Assembly (NCBI GenBank): GCA_902776955.1
Contig: CACYSG010000001.1
Location: forward strand, 1-64,000
Source: an uncultured Bacteroidales bacterium
Lineage (GTDB): Bacteria; Bacteroidota; Bacteroidia; Bacteroidales; Muribaculaceae
Length of the DNA: 64,000 nucleotides
Reading direction: 5' to 3'
Shown here: positions 44,420-53,990 of the stretch, in pieces
Layout: every line of letters begins with the position of its first letter
Position numbering within the stretch: the stretch's first letter is position 1
Program-made: the position numbers and the translations under genes
The notes under the pieces: model-generated
Database searches by the model: none
The model's input: only the letters and a program-made list of their open reading frames with translations
What the model was told of the DNA's origin: nothing

Positions 44420-44705
44420 GGGACCCCTGTCCAGTATACAGCGATGCCATCGCTGTCCCCCGTCATCCCCTGTTGTCCTTCGCCGTCCCGCTATGCCGCC
44501 CCTGCTGTCCCGTGGGCGGCGGCTCTGCCGCCGTCTCCCCGCCGTCCCCCGTTATATCCGTTCCCTCCGTTATATCCGTTTCCCCTCCACCCCCCGTTCC
44601 CCCCAGGGGACGCCTGTTCTGTATACAGCGATGCCATCGCTGTCCCCTCGCCGTCCCGCTCTGCCGCCCCTGCTGTCCCGTGGGCGGCGGCTCTGCCGCC
44701 GTTCA
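44420..44705 (+). repeat. Two tandem family A units with family C spacer
   Basis: Unit 1: CAGCGATGCCATCGCTG (44439-44455) and CGGCGGC-TCT-GCCGCCG (44517-44533). A short TCCGTTCCC/TCCGTTATA array (about 44550-44582). Unit 2: CAGCGATGCCATCGCTG (44626-44642) and CGGCGGC-TCT-GCCGCCG (44685-44701). Each unit is introduced by CCAGGGGAC(C/G)CCTGT-like sequence. Units are 187 bp apart. Confidence 0.92.
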
Positions 44706-44724
44706 ACAGCTGCACCCAGCAAAA

Positions 44725-44754
44725 CAGGGGATGTGCCATGCGGCACATCCCCTG
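44725..44754 (-). terminator. Terminator of the susC-susD operon
   Basis: CAGGGGATGTGCC (44725-44737) and GGCACATCCCCTG (44742-44754) form a perfect 13-bp stem with a 4-nt loop. On the minus strand it is followed by TTTTGCTG. It lies 26 bp past the susD stop. Confidence 0.85.
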
Positions 44755-44779
44755 TAGGGCGTTATAATCAATCTAATGA

Positions 44780-46435
44780 TTACTTGGCAGTAGGATCGTT
44801 GATGGTCTTGTAGCCATCATTGTAGTCGGTCTCCTTCAAGGGAACCTCCCATACCCAGTTGTTCGCATCCTCGGGCATGATGGTGACAGCCACTGCGGGA
44901 TGGGCGTTACCACCCTCATCCCATCCGTGACGGATGATGGGGAGTTTCCAACGCTTAAAGTCACTCCACTGGAAGCCTTCGCCCCACAGCTCAAGTGCAC
45001 GGTAGTCGGCAATCTCGTTGAACAGGTCCTGACCAGTCTTGCTGCAGGTGTAACCGGGGTTGCGGCCAGAGCCGGCGTTCAAGCGAACGAGGGCATCCTG
45101 AGCATTGGCGGGCTGGTTCATGAAGTAGTAGCACTCAGCCTCGATAAGGAGCATCTCACTGGTGCGGATGTAGGGCAGATAACCTACACCCGGAGTGTCG
45201 AATACGTAGAACTTCAAGTGGGCACCCAGGTGATATACGCCAGATGCGTAAGGCTCGGCCAGACCGGGAGCGGCATGCTCCTGAACATAGTAGTAAGCCT
45301 TGGCGTATGCATTCCTGTCGGTGTACTGCAGGTTGGCAGTCAGACCAATGTAACCAAAGGTGTGCTCAACCTGGTTGGGATCGTTGGCATCAATGCCCAG
45401 GCCGCTCTCGGTGAGGAACAGCGACTTGCGGAAGTCCTCATCGGGAATGCGGTTGATGAGCTCGCGGCCGATAGTACCTGCACCGTTCTGAGAAGCAGAA
45501 GCATAATAGCCGTTGCAGCTGTACTGAGTACCGTAGCTCCAGTACCAGTTGTTCTCATCGGCACTGCCATAGCTACCCAGAATCCACTCACTGGTGGGAC
45601 GGCAGAAACCGGCAGCATAAGCCTCATTGTTCATCAGGGGGTAGCCATCCTCGGCCAGCTTAGCGTGGTTCAGCGCGGTCTGGTAATCCTCCTTATACAG
45701 GGCAGCGCGAGCATAAACTGCGTGGGCACAATTCAGGTTGGGAGTCCAGCAGTCATTGGCAGAACGGTCAACGTCGCTCTCGCCGAACAGCTTGATGGCC
45801 TCATCCAGATCCTTGTAGATCTGAGTGTAAACCTCGGCCATCGTCGAGGGAGCAAGGTCACCAGTCGACTCATCAAGGCGAAGGGGTACACCCTGGGATG
45901 AACCATTGTTGGAGTCTTTCCAACGTACGCTGTAGTAATGGAGCAACTTCTCATAGCCATAGGCACGGAAGGTCAAAGCCGAAGCCTTGATGAACTTCTT
46001 GTCATCCTCATCGCCCTCGGCATTGTCAATGCGACTGATAATCACATTAGCCTGGGTGATAATCTGATAGTAGTAGTACCAAGCGTAGTGGTTGTAAATG
46101 GTGCTCTTATCGGTGTGCATCGTCTGGTTGTGGATATCAGCCCAACCTGAAGCATACTGATTGTAATAGTAGTCCTGACTGGGATAGTTCTCATACAGAC
46201 GCATGATGGCATTCTCACCGCAGAAACCCTGGCGATAGTTACCATGCTGGATGGTCATCGTCTTGGCAACACCGTTCAGAGCCTTGTAGGCATTGTCGAC
46301 GGTGGCAACAGCCGAAGCATCGCTGATCGACTCGGTGGGTTTAGTCTCGAGATAATCTTCGCCACAAGAGGTCGTAACCAATGCAGCACCGACCAGCAGA
46401 CCGCTCAATAAAATCCTATTTATATACTTTTTCAT
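44780..46435 (-). CDS. SusD/RagB-family outer-membrane glycan-binding lipoprotein
   Basis: 551 aa. Lipoprotein signal with lipobox LVTTSC (Cys24) followed by GEDYLETKPTES, typical of SusD. The N-terminal TPR-like helical half and the C-terminal SusD region (YIRTSEMLLIEAECYYFMN, LWGEGFQWSDFKRWKLP) are both present. It forms the lid of the SusC transporter and captures oligosaccharides at the cell surface. It is the second gene of the pair, 48 bp after susC. No glycosidase or sensor gene is in the unit, so the substrate is unknown. Confidence 0.95.
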   Translation of the reverse strand: MKKYINRILLSGLLVGAALVTTSCGEDYLETKPTESISDASAVATVDNAYKALNGVAKTMTIQHGNYRQGFCGENAIMRLYENYPSQDYYYNQYASGWADIHNQTMHTDKSTIYNHYAWYYYYQIITQANVIISRIDNAEGDEDDKKFIKASALTFRAYGYEKLLHYYSVRWKDSNNGSSQGVPLRLDESTGDLAPSTMAEVYTQIYKDLDEAIKLFGESDVDRSANDCWTPNLNCAHAVYARAALYKEDYQTALNHAKLAEDGYPLMNNEAYAAGFCRPTSEWILGSYGSADENNWYWSYGTQYSCNGYYASASQNGAGTIGRELINRIPDEDFRKSLFLTESGLGIDANDPNQVEHTFGYIGLTANLQYTDRNAYAKAYYYVQEHAAPGLAEPYASGVYHLGAHLKFYVFDTPGVGYLPYIRTSEMLLIEAECYYFMNQPANAQDALVRLNAGSGRNPGYTCSKTGQDLFNEIADYRALELWGEGFQWSDFKRWKLPIIRHGWDEGGNAHPAVAVTIMPEDANNWVWEVPLKETDYNDGYKTINDPTAK

Positions 46436-46483
46436 AATAAATTCTATTTTGATGTTTTAGTCTTAAGTTTTATTGACTGATTA

Positions 46484-49400
46484 TCAGAACTGCAACTGAA
46501 CACCGAAGTTAAACACGCGGGCGGTAACATAGGTGTTGTCACTACCACCGCTGAAGTTGTACTGGGGATTCAGACCCTTGCGGGAAGTGAAGGTGGCCAA
46601 GTTCTCAACACCAGCAGTAAGGGTGAGACCCTGCATACCAATCTTGTTCATCACCAGCTTGGGAAGTGCGTAGCTCAAGCTGATGTTCTTCACTACAAAG
46701 TAGGAAGCACTGGTCAACCAGCGGTCACTGGTAGCATTGTTGTAAGAGCTGTACTCAAAGTCGAGCTGAGGCAGACCCTTGGGATCAATGCGGTTGGGGG
46801 AATCCTCGGTCATACCGGCGGGTACACCGTTCCAAGAGTTCTTCAGGTCAACGTGGTTGGCACTTGCCGAAGAAGCGGTATTGGTCGACATCAGGCTCTG
46901 GTATGCGCTGTCATAGATCTTGCCACCCAGGCTGTAGGTGAACAGGGCGTTCAGCGAGAAGCCCTTGAAGTTGAGCAGCGAGTTGAATGAACCAAAGAAC
47001 CAGGGATGAGCAGTGCCGGCCCAGTCACGCAGACCATAAGAACCAGGCGAGGTGGTGTAGGTAACACCATTAATGTCTATAGCCTCACCAGCATCAGTAG
47101 CGCGTTCAATCATATCGGGATCAATCGTGTACAGCGAGCGACCGGTCATCTGGTCAACGCCCACAAAGTGATAGGTGTAGAACTCATAGGGATCGTGACC
47201 CTCTGAGTAGTTCTGCTGGCCATGGATAATGTCCTTGCCGTTAGGAAGCTTCTTGATCTTGCTCTTCATGAAGGTGCCCTCGGTGCTCAGCGTCCAGTTG
47301 AGGTCCCTGTTGCGCAGCACGTCATAGCTCAGCGAGATCTCGATACCGCGGTTGGAGATGGTACCGATGTTCTTGTAAACGCTCATGTTATAGTCATCAC
47401 CCCAAACAAACGAACCAGCCGACAGGGGCAGGGGAACTGCGAACAACAGGTCCTTGTTGCGCTTGTCAAACAGGACGAAGTTGAAGCTCAAGCGGTCAAA
47501 TAAGCGACCCTCGATACCGAAGTCGATATTCTGGCAGGTCTCCCACTTGATGTCCTCGGCAGCGAGGCTCTGCTTCATGAAGGCAGCGCTACCGGCGTTC
47601 TTCTCAATGTAATACAGGGCCTGGTAAGCATAGTAGCTAACACCGGTGTTGTTACCGGTCTCACCATAAGAAGCGCGAATGCGCAGCTGGTCGATCCAGT
47701 TAACATCCTGCAGGAAGTTCTCCTTCTTGATGTTCCAGTTTACACCGAACGAGAAGAAGTTACCCCAACGGTTCTTCTTGGCAAAGCGAGAAGAACCATC
47801 ACGACGGAACGAGAAGTCTGCGAAGTACTTCTCATAGTAGTTGTAGCGGGCACGACCCAGGTACGACTCGGTCTTGTCCTCGTCATCCGAACCCAGGAAG
47901 TAGGAGTTCGTCTGGAAGTTACCGGGAGTGTAGATACCATCGGCAGCCGAACCAGTGTTCATGCCGTAAGCCGAGCGGGCGTTGTACTCATAGTTCTCAT
48001 GAGCCAGCATGATATCAACATGGTGACGATCAAAGTCGCGATACCAGTTCAACAGCTCCTGAGCGGTGCGGCTGTTGTACTCATAGGCGTAGCTGCTCAG
48101 ACGACCACCATTGGTAGCACCATCACCAATAAACGGGTTGTTGTAATGACGGCGATTGGTGTTGCTGTGCATGAAGTCGGCCTTCAAAGTGATCGAGAAG
48201 CCCAGGGGAAGGGTAAAGGTACCGTAAGCCTGGCCATCGATGACGGCACGGCGACGACGGTCGAAGTCACTGCGAATCTCGAAGGCAATGTTGCGGTTGT
48301 CCAGATAGGACGACTCGGTATCATAAATCTTCTCGCCGTTCTCGTCAAGCAGGAAGCTGCCATCGGGGTTGTGCATGAACAAGGGATAAACCGGAGCCAT
48401 GTAACGGGCAGTGTAGAACGGGTTAGCATAGTAGGTACCGTTAGCATTGTCGTTGAAGTTGCGGGTAGCATATGTACCACTCAGGTTGATACCTGCCTTG
48501 AACCAGTCACTGGGAGTGAAGTTGGTGTTGATACGACCAGTGAAACGCTCATAGGCGCTGCCGTAGATATAACCCTGCTCGTTGGTGTAACCAGCCGAGG
48601 CAAACATGTTGTACTTCTCACTACCTGCGGTGCCCGACAAGCTGTAATCCTGACGATAACCGGTGCGCTCAACGTCCTTCTGCCAATCCAGGTCGGTGTA
48701 ACCGGGAAGTACCTGGGCTACGAGCTTACCGTTAGCATCAAACAGCTTATTATATTCAGCGTTGTAGATGTTGCGCTGAGCATAGTCGGTAATCAAGTGC
48801 TCGGTGGCATACTGCGCAGCAGCGGCGGGATCAAGACCCATGCTACCGTTGATGGCGAAGTTCTTCATGGCCTGCCATGAAGCCTCCATCCACTGGTCGG
48901 CATTCATGCGGTCATACTCTGCGATACCGCGCTTGTACATACCCTGGTTGATGCGAAGCGTTACAACGGGCTTGTTGGCATAGCTACCCTTCTTGGTGGT
49001 AATCAGCACAACACCGTTGGCTGCACGGTTACCATACAGGGCGGCCGAGGCAGCATCCTTCAACACACTCATGCTCTCGATATCAACAGGGTTGATCTCG
49101 GCGATGTTACCGTCAAAGGCCACACCGTCAACTACATACAGAGGAGTGCTCGAACCGGTGATACTACCGATACCACGGATGCGGATGTTGGGGGCTGCAC
49201 CAGGCTCACCATAGGTGTTGTTAACCTGGATACCGGGGGTGCTACCCTCAAGCGCTGCGGTAACCGAAGAACCGATGCGGTCCTTGATCTTCTTCTCGTC
49301 AACTACCGAGATAGAACCGGTAATCGACTGACGCTTGGCGCTACCGTAAGCAACTACAACAACCTCATCAAGGTCCTGACCACCTGAGTCAGACAGTTTG

Positions 49401-49669
49401 ATAACCATGTGGTCCGTTACCTCTACCTGACGGGTAGCGTAGCCAACGTACGATACGTTGACAAACCTCACGTGGTCAGGTAAAACCAGCGTGAAGTGAC
49501 CATCCAAATCAGTTGCAGTGCCACGACTCGCTCCCTCACCTTGCACAGTAGCGCCGATGAGGGGTTCACCATTGGCTGCATCCACTACTTGTCCGCTGAT
49601 TGTGCGGTCGGCATAAGCCGAGAGTGCCATAAAGCACATTGCAAACAGCAATAAAAAAACTTTTTTCAT
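46484..49669 (-). CDS. SusC/RagA-family TonB-dependent outer-membrane transporter
   Basis: 1061 aa. Signal peptide (1-20), carboxypeptidase-regulatory-like domain (about 22-100, ISGQVVDAANGEPLIGATVQG), a TonB-box-like DEVVVVAYG, plug domain (about 115-225, RIRGIGS and PLYVVDGV signatures), and a 22-strand barrel ending in a terminal Phe (FNFGVQLQF). Imports SusD-bound ligand using TonB energy, which the ExbBD-TonB cluster at 52.5-54.8 kb could supply. Promoter at 49791-49822 gives a leader of about 120 nt. Confidence 0.96.
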   Translation of the reverse strand: MKKVFLLLFAMCFMALSAYADRTISGQVVDAANGEPLIGATVQGEGASRGTATDLDGHFTLVLPDHVRFVNVSYVGYATRQVEVTDHMVIKLSDSGGQDLDEVVVVAYGSAKRQSITGSISVVDEKKIKDRIGSSVTAALEGSTPGIQVNNTYGEPGAAPNIRIRGIGSITGSSTPLYVVDGVAFDGNIAEINPVDIESMSVLKDAASAALYGNRAANGVVLITTKKGSYANKPVVTLRINQGMYKRGIAEYDRMNADQWMEASWQAMKNFAINGSMGLDPAAAAQYATEHLITDYAQRNIYNAEYNKLFDANGKLVAQVLPGYTDLDWQKDVERTGYRQDYSLSGTAGSEKYNMFASAGYTNEQGYIYGSAYERFTGRINTNFTPSDWFKAGINLSGTYATRNFNDNANGTYYANPFYTARYMAPVYPLFMHNPDGSFLLDENGEKIYDTESSYLDNRNIAFEIRSDFDRRRRAVIDGQAYGTFTLPLGFSITLKADFMHSNTNRRHYNNPFIGDGATNGGRLSSYAYEYNSRTAQELLNWYRDFDRHHVDIMLAHENYEYNARSAYGMNTGSAADGIYTPGNFQTNSYFLGSDDEDKTESYLGRARYNYYEKYFADFSFRRDGSSRFAKKNRWGNFFSFGVNWNIKKENFLQDVNWIDQLRIRASYGETGNNTGVSYYAYQALYYIEKNAGSAAFMKQSLAAEDIKWETCQNIDFGIEGRLFDRLSFNFVLFDKRNKDLLFAVPLPLSAGSFVWGDDYNMSVYKNIGTISNRGIEISLSYDVLRNRDLNWTLSTEGTFMKSKIKKLPNGKDIIHGQQNYSEGHDPYEFYTYHFVGVDQMTGRSLYTIDPDMIERATDAGEAIDINGVTYTTSPGSYGLRDWAGTAHPWFFGSFNSLLNFKGFSLNALFTYSLGGKIYDSAYQSLMSTNTASSASANHVDLKNSWNGVPAGMTEDSPNRIDPKGLPQLDFEYSSYNNATSDRWLTSASYFVVKNISLSYALPKLVMNKIGMQGLTLTAGVENLATFTSRKGLNPQYNFSGGSDNTYVTARVFNFGVQLQF

Positions 49670-49790
49670 AAAATAGTGATGTTTATTAAATTAATATAAA
49701 TTATAAATGGTTTTGTGTCTGATTTCATTAGTTACTGTAAGGCCTCGATGGCGCTTTTCTAGTAGCTAAAATCGATTATTTACAAGTATG

Positions 49791-49822
49791 CAAAACTAGT
49801 CAAAAAATGTGAAACGGGCAAA
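49791..49822 (-). promoter_or_regulatory. -33/-7 promoter of the susC-susD operon
   Basis: On the minus strand TTTG (49822-49819), 20 bp, TAGTTTTG (49798-49791). This matches the consensus and implies a 5' leader of about 115 nt, AT-rich, without an evident riboswitch. Confidence 0.6.
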
Positions 49823-50130
49823 ATAAACGCAGCGTTTTAACTAAACCCCCTTGTTTTCTATCTTTTTGATGCATTTGCATTTTTATTAAAAAATAATGTC
49901 ATTTATTGACTCTGCTTCAATTTAACACACTGATAAATAACCAATTAAGTGCAAGAAATAGCCGTTTTCGGTAGCTTTGGCCCCCAATTCAAAAATATGT
50001 TAATAAAAACACCTTTTAACAATCTCATTTTAACTAAATCCACCCAATAATAAATGATGCCCCCAAAGCCTAAAACCGCCCTAAATATAACTACTAGTGC
50101 CCATAAAAACCGTCCCCCCGTCCCCCCCGT
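49823..50130. other. AT-rich upstream region of susC
   Basis: About 300 bp of AT-rich DNA between the susC promoter and the next repeat. I see no gene or obvious ECF-sigma-type promoter; operator sites for a regulator could be here. Confidence 0.4.
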
Positions 50131-50415
50131 GACGCCTGTCCTGTATACAGCGATGCCATCGCTGTCCCCCGCCATCCCGCCGCTGTCCCGTCACCGCCGC
50201 TATTCCGCCCCTGCTGTCCCCCGCTGTCCCGTCACCGCCGCTATTCCGCCCCTGCTGTCCCCCGCTGTCTCGCCACCCCCGCTATGCCGCCCCTGCTGTC
50301 CCGTGGGCGGCGGCTTTGCCGCCGTCACCCCCGTCTCCCCTGTTTCCCCCGTTCTCTCCGTAATATCCGTCCCCTCCGTAATATCCGTCCCCTCCGTAAT
50401 ATCCGTTTTCCCCGC
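50131..50415 (+). repeat. Family A/C composite with internal duplication
   Basis: CAGCGATGCCATCGCTG (50148-50164), then about two and a half copies of a roughly 42-bp unit (GCTGTCCCGTCACCGCCGCT, then ATTCCGCCCCTGCTGTCCCCC), the hairpin CGGCGGC-TTT-GCCGCCG (50308-50324), and an array alternating TCCGTAATA and TCCGTCCCC (50355-50412). The linker between the two dyads is expanded compared with other copies. Confidence 0.9.
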
Positions 50416-50423
50416 CCCCGTAT

Positions 50424-50460
50424 AAAAAAAGCGGCCTGACGCATCGCGCGTGTGGCCGCT
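50424..50460 (-). terminator. Terminator of the LytS/LytTR pair
   Basis: AGCGGCC (50430-50436) and GGCCGCT (50454-50460) with an inner ACGC/GCGT dyad; on the minus strand it is followed by TTTTTTTATA. It lies about 50 bp past the response regulator stop. Confidence 0.85.
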
Positions 50461-50511
50461 CAAGAAAAGCTATGAGAAAAATAATGATTTTATAATATCA
50501 GCATATGTGTG

Positions 50512-51261
50512 CTATTTTGTGAGAATCTTCTTGCTCAGGTAGTTCATGAACGCATCCTTGTAGTTGTCGCCGATCGGCATCGACGCATCGCCCTCGAGGA
50601 CGACATGACTCTTTTTCACCTCAGTGATTTTGTCGAGGTTGATGATAAAGGAGCGGTGAATGCGCATGAATTTATTTGAGGGTAGGTGCTCCTCGATCTT
50701 CTTCATGCTCAGCAGCACGATGACGGGCCTCTCCTTGTCGTCACAAGAGATGCGCAGGTACTCACTCATGGCCTCGATATAACGGATATGCTCGATATCA
50801 ATGCGAACAATCTTGTAGTCACTCTTGACAAAGATGGTGCCGTCGTTCACTTCACGGGTATCCACCTCGGTGAAGGACTGTTGGCGTATTTCCTGGATCT
50901 CCTTGATCCTTTTGGCAATGGTTTCAAACTCATCAAATCCGTACGGCTTCAACAGATAACCCACGGTATTGGCCTTATAGCTCTCCAGGGCATATTCGCT
51001 ATAGGCGGTGATGAACACGATGAGCGGGCCGCGGCCATAATCTATATCCAGTGATTTGGCAAAGTCGATGCCGTTCAGGTCGGGCATGTTGATGTCGAGG
51101 AAGATGGCATCAACTTGTTGCTCGTCCATGACTTTTTGTGCCTGGATGGCGCTATGGCACTCTGCAACAAGCTCAAAGTATGGTATCTTGTTGATATAGG
51201 CTACGAGTTTCTTGAGTGCCAACGGCTCGTCGTCGATTGCGATACATTTAATCTTTGTCAT
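50512..51261 (-). CDS. LytTR-type response regulator
   Basis: 249 aa: receiver domain (1-120) with acidic residues Asp10/Asp11, phospho-acceptor Asp56 in IFLDINMPDLNG and the conserved Lys in VGYLLKPYGFDE. A LytTR DNA-binding domain follows (about 145-245, YIEAMSEYLRI and FMRIHRSFIINLDKITEV). It forms a two-component system with the kinase encoded 29 bp upstream. Targets unknown. Confidence 0.94.
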   Translation of the reverse strand: MTKIKCIAIDDEPLALKKLVAYINKIPYFELVAECHSAIQAQKVMDEQQVDAIFLDINMPDLNGIDFAKSLDIDYGRGPLIVFITAYSEYALESYKANTVGYLLKPYGFDEFETIAKRIKEIQEIRQQSFTEVDTREVNDGTIFVKSDYKIVRIDIEHIRYIEAMSEYLRISCDDKERPVIVLLSMKKIEEHLPSNKFMRIHRSFIINLDKITEVKKSHVVLEGDASMPIGDNYKDAFMNYLSKKILTK

Positions 51262-51290
51262 AGCGTTTCTCTTTTTTTGCCTTTTCGGGC

Positions 51291-52409
51291 TTATTTGGTC
51301 ATGCTGTCTTCGGTGTTATTGAAGTCGTCACGGCAGCGCTCCGGCAAATTGAGCAAGACGTCATAATCTGTCTCACTGTCCTTGATATCAAGGGAATAGT
51401 CATTGCCGTAGATGAGTTCTAGTCGTTTGGCTGTGTTGTTCAGCCCCACGCCGCCAAACTCGTGCTTGACGTCGTTCTTGGTGTTGTGGCAGTGGAACAG
51501 CAGGCGGTTGCCTTGCTTCTTGATGCCGATGTCGATAACCGACGGCTTGTCGTAGGCCACACCGTGCTTGAACGCGTTTTCCACAAACGGGATGAATAGC
51601 AGCGGCGCTATCACCACCTCGTTGGGCTCGACCTTGGGGAGATCAAGATTAACGGTCACCTGGTCTGAATAGCGCAATTTCATCAGGTTGACGTACTTCT
51701 GGAGGAAGGGGATGGCGATATGGAGCGAGACGCAGCAGTTATCGCTCTCATACAGGAGGTACCGCATCATTCGCGACAGGTCCACGATACTGTCCTTGGC
51801 CTGCTCGGGGTCAATATCCACCAGGGCGTGGATATTGTTGAGCGTGTTCATGATGAAGTGAGGGTTGATCTGGTAACGCAGGTAGTCCAGCTCCTGCTTC
51901 AGGCTCTGTTCCTTGAGCTTCGCCAGCCTGTTATTCTCCTCCTCGCTCTGGCAATAGGTCTTCACACCCAGGTTGGCCCCAAGCATCATAATCACGAGAA
52001 TGAACATGGTGATGTCGTGCTTGTGGATGGGAGGACGACCATTGGGAGGTGGTGGTTCCATATCGATGACACTGGTTGGCTGCGGACTTTGCGGCATGGG
52101 ATTGTGACCGGGCTTGTGCATGCATTGGCCCGTCTGGAACAATGCAATCACGACAACGCAGCTGGCGATGTATTTGGTCACCTTCTTCTGTTTCACCAGC
52201 ATCGGCGCCAGGATGTGGTTATGGATGAGGAAAACGACGAAGAAGAACAACAGGTGGACCCATGTGTCAAGCAAGCCGTTCTTGATCCAGATCGGGTGCT
52301 CGGGATTATAATTGACGACGAACTCCGATAGCGGGGCCAAAAAGATAACAAACCACACGATAGTGTAGATGATGGTCTCTTGTTTGGTCTGCTTGTAATA
52401 GTCGCTCAT
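51291..52409 (-). CDS. LytS-like sensor histidine kinase
   Basis: About 372 aa from the ATG at 52409. The frame is open from 52481, but the -7 box at 52437-52444 lies inside that extension. Four membrane helices (within about 12-150) form the sensor part with a short Pro-rich loop. A His_kinase domain has QINPHFIMNTLNNIHALVD with phospho-accepting His184, and a HATPase domain carries FVENAFKHGVA (N box) and GGVGLNNTAKRLELIYG (G box). It phosphorylates the adjacent LytTR regulator. No ligand is evident. Confidence 0.93.
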   Translation of the reverse strand: MSDYYKQTKQETIIYTIVWFVIFLAPLSEFVVNYNPEHPIWIKNGLLDTWVHLLFFFVVFLIHNHILAPMLVKQKKVTKYIASCVVVIALFQTGQCMHKPGHNPMPQSPQPTSVIDMEPPPPNGRPPIHKHDITMFILVIMMLGANLGVKTYCQSEEENNRLAKLKEQSLKQELDYLRYQINPHFIMNTLNNIHALVDIDPEQAKDSIVDLSRMMRYLLYESDNCCVSLHIAIPFLQKYVNLMKLRYSDQVTVNLDLPKVEPNEVVIAPLLFIPFVENAFKHGVAYDKPSVIDIGIKKQGNRLLFHCHNTKNDVKHEFGGVGLNNTAKRLELIYGNDYSLDIKDSETDYDVLLNLPERCRDDFNNTEDSMTK

Positions 52410-52436
52410 GGGCGTTGCTGCGTTTAAGTTGGATAA

Positions 52437-52444
52437 CAAAGATA
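52437..52444 (-). promoter_or_regulatory. -7 box that fixes the LytS start
   Basis: Minus-strand TATCTTTG matches TAnnTTTG, 28 bp before the ATG at 52409 and downstream of the alternative ATG at 52481. Confidence 0.6.
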
Positions 52445-52503
52445 GTGATGTTGGCTTATACCACAAAATTTTTTCAGCCATCTAACCCAATGTATCAATA
52501 AAC

Positions 52504-52531
52504 CGCCCCTATAGCAGCAGCAATAGGGACG
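52504..52531 (-). terminator. Hairpin after tonB
   Basis: CCGCCCCTAT and ATAGGGACGG pair with one mismatch; the minus strand continues TTTATTGATAC. The right arm with GGCTCTT resembles the outer arm of the GGGGACGG dyad elements at 7179 and 25350. Confidence 0.6.
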
Positions 52532-52552
52532 GCTCTTGATGTGTGGGGCACA

Positions 52553-53443
52553 TTAATGCCAGATGTACGTTACGGTACCGATGCCCTCGGTCATGGTGTT
52601 CTTGGGCACCGAGAAACTGGATTTCAGCGCAGCCTGCTCACAGGCGCGGCGCACCTCGGGATGCGACGCGAGGTCGCCCGTGGCTCCCGTGGCCTTGGCG
52701 CTGGTCACTTTACCTCTCGGGTCCACGGTGACGCGCACGGTGACGCGTCCCGACCACTTGCTGTTAGGCACGGGCTTGGCCCAGTAGTCCAGGGTATAGC
52801 CCACGAGTCCGCTGATGCCGGGCTTGCCGGCAAGCACGCCCTGGTTGGAGTTTCCGCCGGCCGTGCCTTTCTGACCGCCACCGTTGCCGCTGCCGTTGCC
52901 GAATGCGTTTTTCACCCTGTTGTTGGTGGCATTGCTGGCTGTGGTCTGCTCGGTTTTGGTGTTCTTGGACTTGGTTTGCTGGGCCTCGGAGTTCTTGTTC
53001 TGGGCTTTGGGCTTATCCACGACTTTGTCGTTCGGCTTTGTGGGGCCGGGCTTCTTGGGCTCAGTCTCCTTGGGCTGTTCCTTCACCTTGTGCGGCGATT
53101 CGGTCTTCTGGGTGACCAGGGGAGGCGTCTTGTGGTTCACCTCGCCGGCGTCCTCCAGGTCATCGGCGTCGATATCGGGGTCGTCACCCTCGTCGGGAGA
53201 GGCACTGGGTTCGGCCGACTCCTCGTCCATCATGTCGTTCTGAACGTTGTCAAGGGTGTTTCCCAGCATCACAAATTCACCGCCGAACAGGATGGAGTCC
53301 TGAGCAAGCTGCGTCAGGTCGGGCCTGTCGGGCACTTGCTCATACCGCAGCGTGTAACTCAGCAGCAACGCTAGCGTTCCCACTGTGATGAGCAGGGTGA
53401 TCAGTAATGCCCATAGGCTATGTTTGCGGCGATCTTCTTCCAT
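52553..53443 (-). CDS. tonB: TonB-family energy transducer
   Basis: 296 aa: short cytosolic N-terminus, one membrane helix (about 12-31), a long Pro/Lys/Glu-rich periplasmic spacer (about 70-200, many PKK, TKP and Asn-rich stretches) and a C-terminal TonB domain (about 215-296, WSGRVTVRVTVDPRGKVTSAKATGATGD, then SFSVPKN, ending GTVTYIWH). Transmits proton-motive force to TonB-dependent transporters such as SusC. The start is 12 bp after the exbD stop, consistent with an operon. Confidence 0.93.
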   Translation of the reverse strand: MEEDRRKHSLWALLITLLITVGTLALLLSYTLRYEQVPDRPDLTQLAQDSILFGGEFVMLGNTLDNVQNDMMDEESAEPSASPDEGDDPDIDADDLEDAGEVNHKTPPLVTQKTESPHKVKEQPKETEPKKPGPTKPNDKVVDKPKAQNKNSEAQQTKSKNTKTEQTTASNATNNRVKNAFGNGSGNGGGQKGTAGGNSNQGVLAGKPGISGLVGYTLDYWAKPVPNSKWSGRVTVRVTVDPRGKVTSAKATGATGDLASHPEVRRACEQAALKSSFSVPKNTMTEGIGTVTYIWH

Positions 53444-53455
53444 CGTGATGACGCA

Positions 53456-53947
53456 TTAGGGGTTGATGTCGGTGACAGGAACGGGCTCGCTGACGGGCTC
53501 CTGGGCGGGGGCGGGACCGAAGCTGGCCTCGCTGGGCTTGGTGGCAAGAACGATTTTAACGCCTTGCTTCGAGCCCTTGTCCAGAATCTCGACAATCTTG
53601 CCGTAATTCACTTCCTCGTCGGCATATACGGCGACAAACTCGTTGGGATTGCCGGCCTTCAGGGCCTGCATGAAGCCCTCGAGCTGCTCGGGGGCGATGG
53701 GCAGCAGGTCACTCTCGCCGGTCTCGGTGGTCTGCGTGGCATACATGTTGAGGTCCTTGTCAACATAGATGCGCGTCGAGGGCTTGATGGCCGTCTGCTC
53801 GCTGCTCTGCGGCAGGTTGACCTCGAGCGCCGACGGGAATACAAACGTCGAAGTGACCAGGAAGAAGATGAGCAGCAGGAAGATGACGTCGGTCATCGAG
53901 GCCATGCTGAACATCGACAGCGTCTTGTGTTGTCTCTTGAGTGCCAT
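53456..53947 (-). CDS. exbD: ExbD/TolR-family proton channel subunit
   Basis: 163 aa with one membrane helix (about 17-38) carrying the conserved Asp20 in MTDVIFLLLIFF and a periplasmic domain (about 40-140). Ends in a Pro/Glu-rich tail. It forms the proton channel with ExbB that drives TonB. Only one ExbD is present here, whereas many Bacteroidota clusters carry two. Confidence 0.93.
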   Translation of the reverse strand: MALKRQHKTLSMFSMASMTDVIFLLLIFFLVTSTFVFPSALEVNLPQSSEQTAIKPSTRIYVDKDLNMYATQTTETGESDLLPIAPEQLEGFMQALKAGNPNEFVAVYADEEVNYGKIVEILDKGSKQGVKIVLATKPSEASFGPAPAQEPVSEPVPVTDINP

Positions 53948-53990
53948 AATTTCTGGTTTTTAGTTTTTAGTCATTAAGATGCGGATGACA

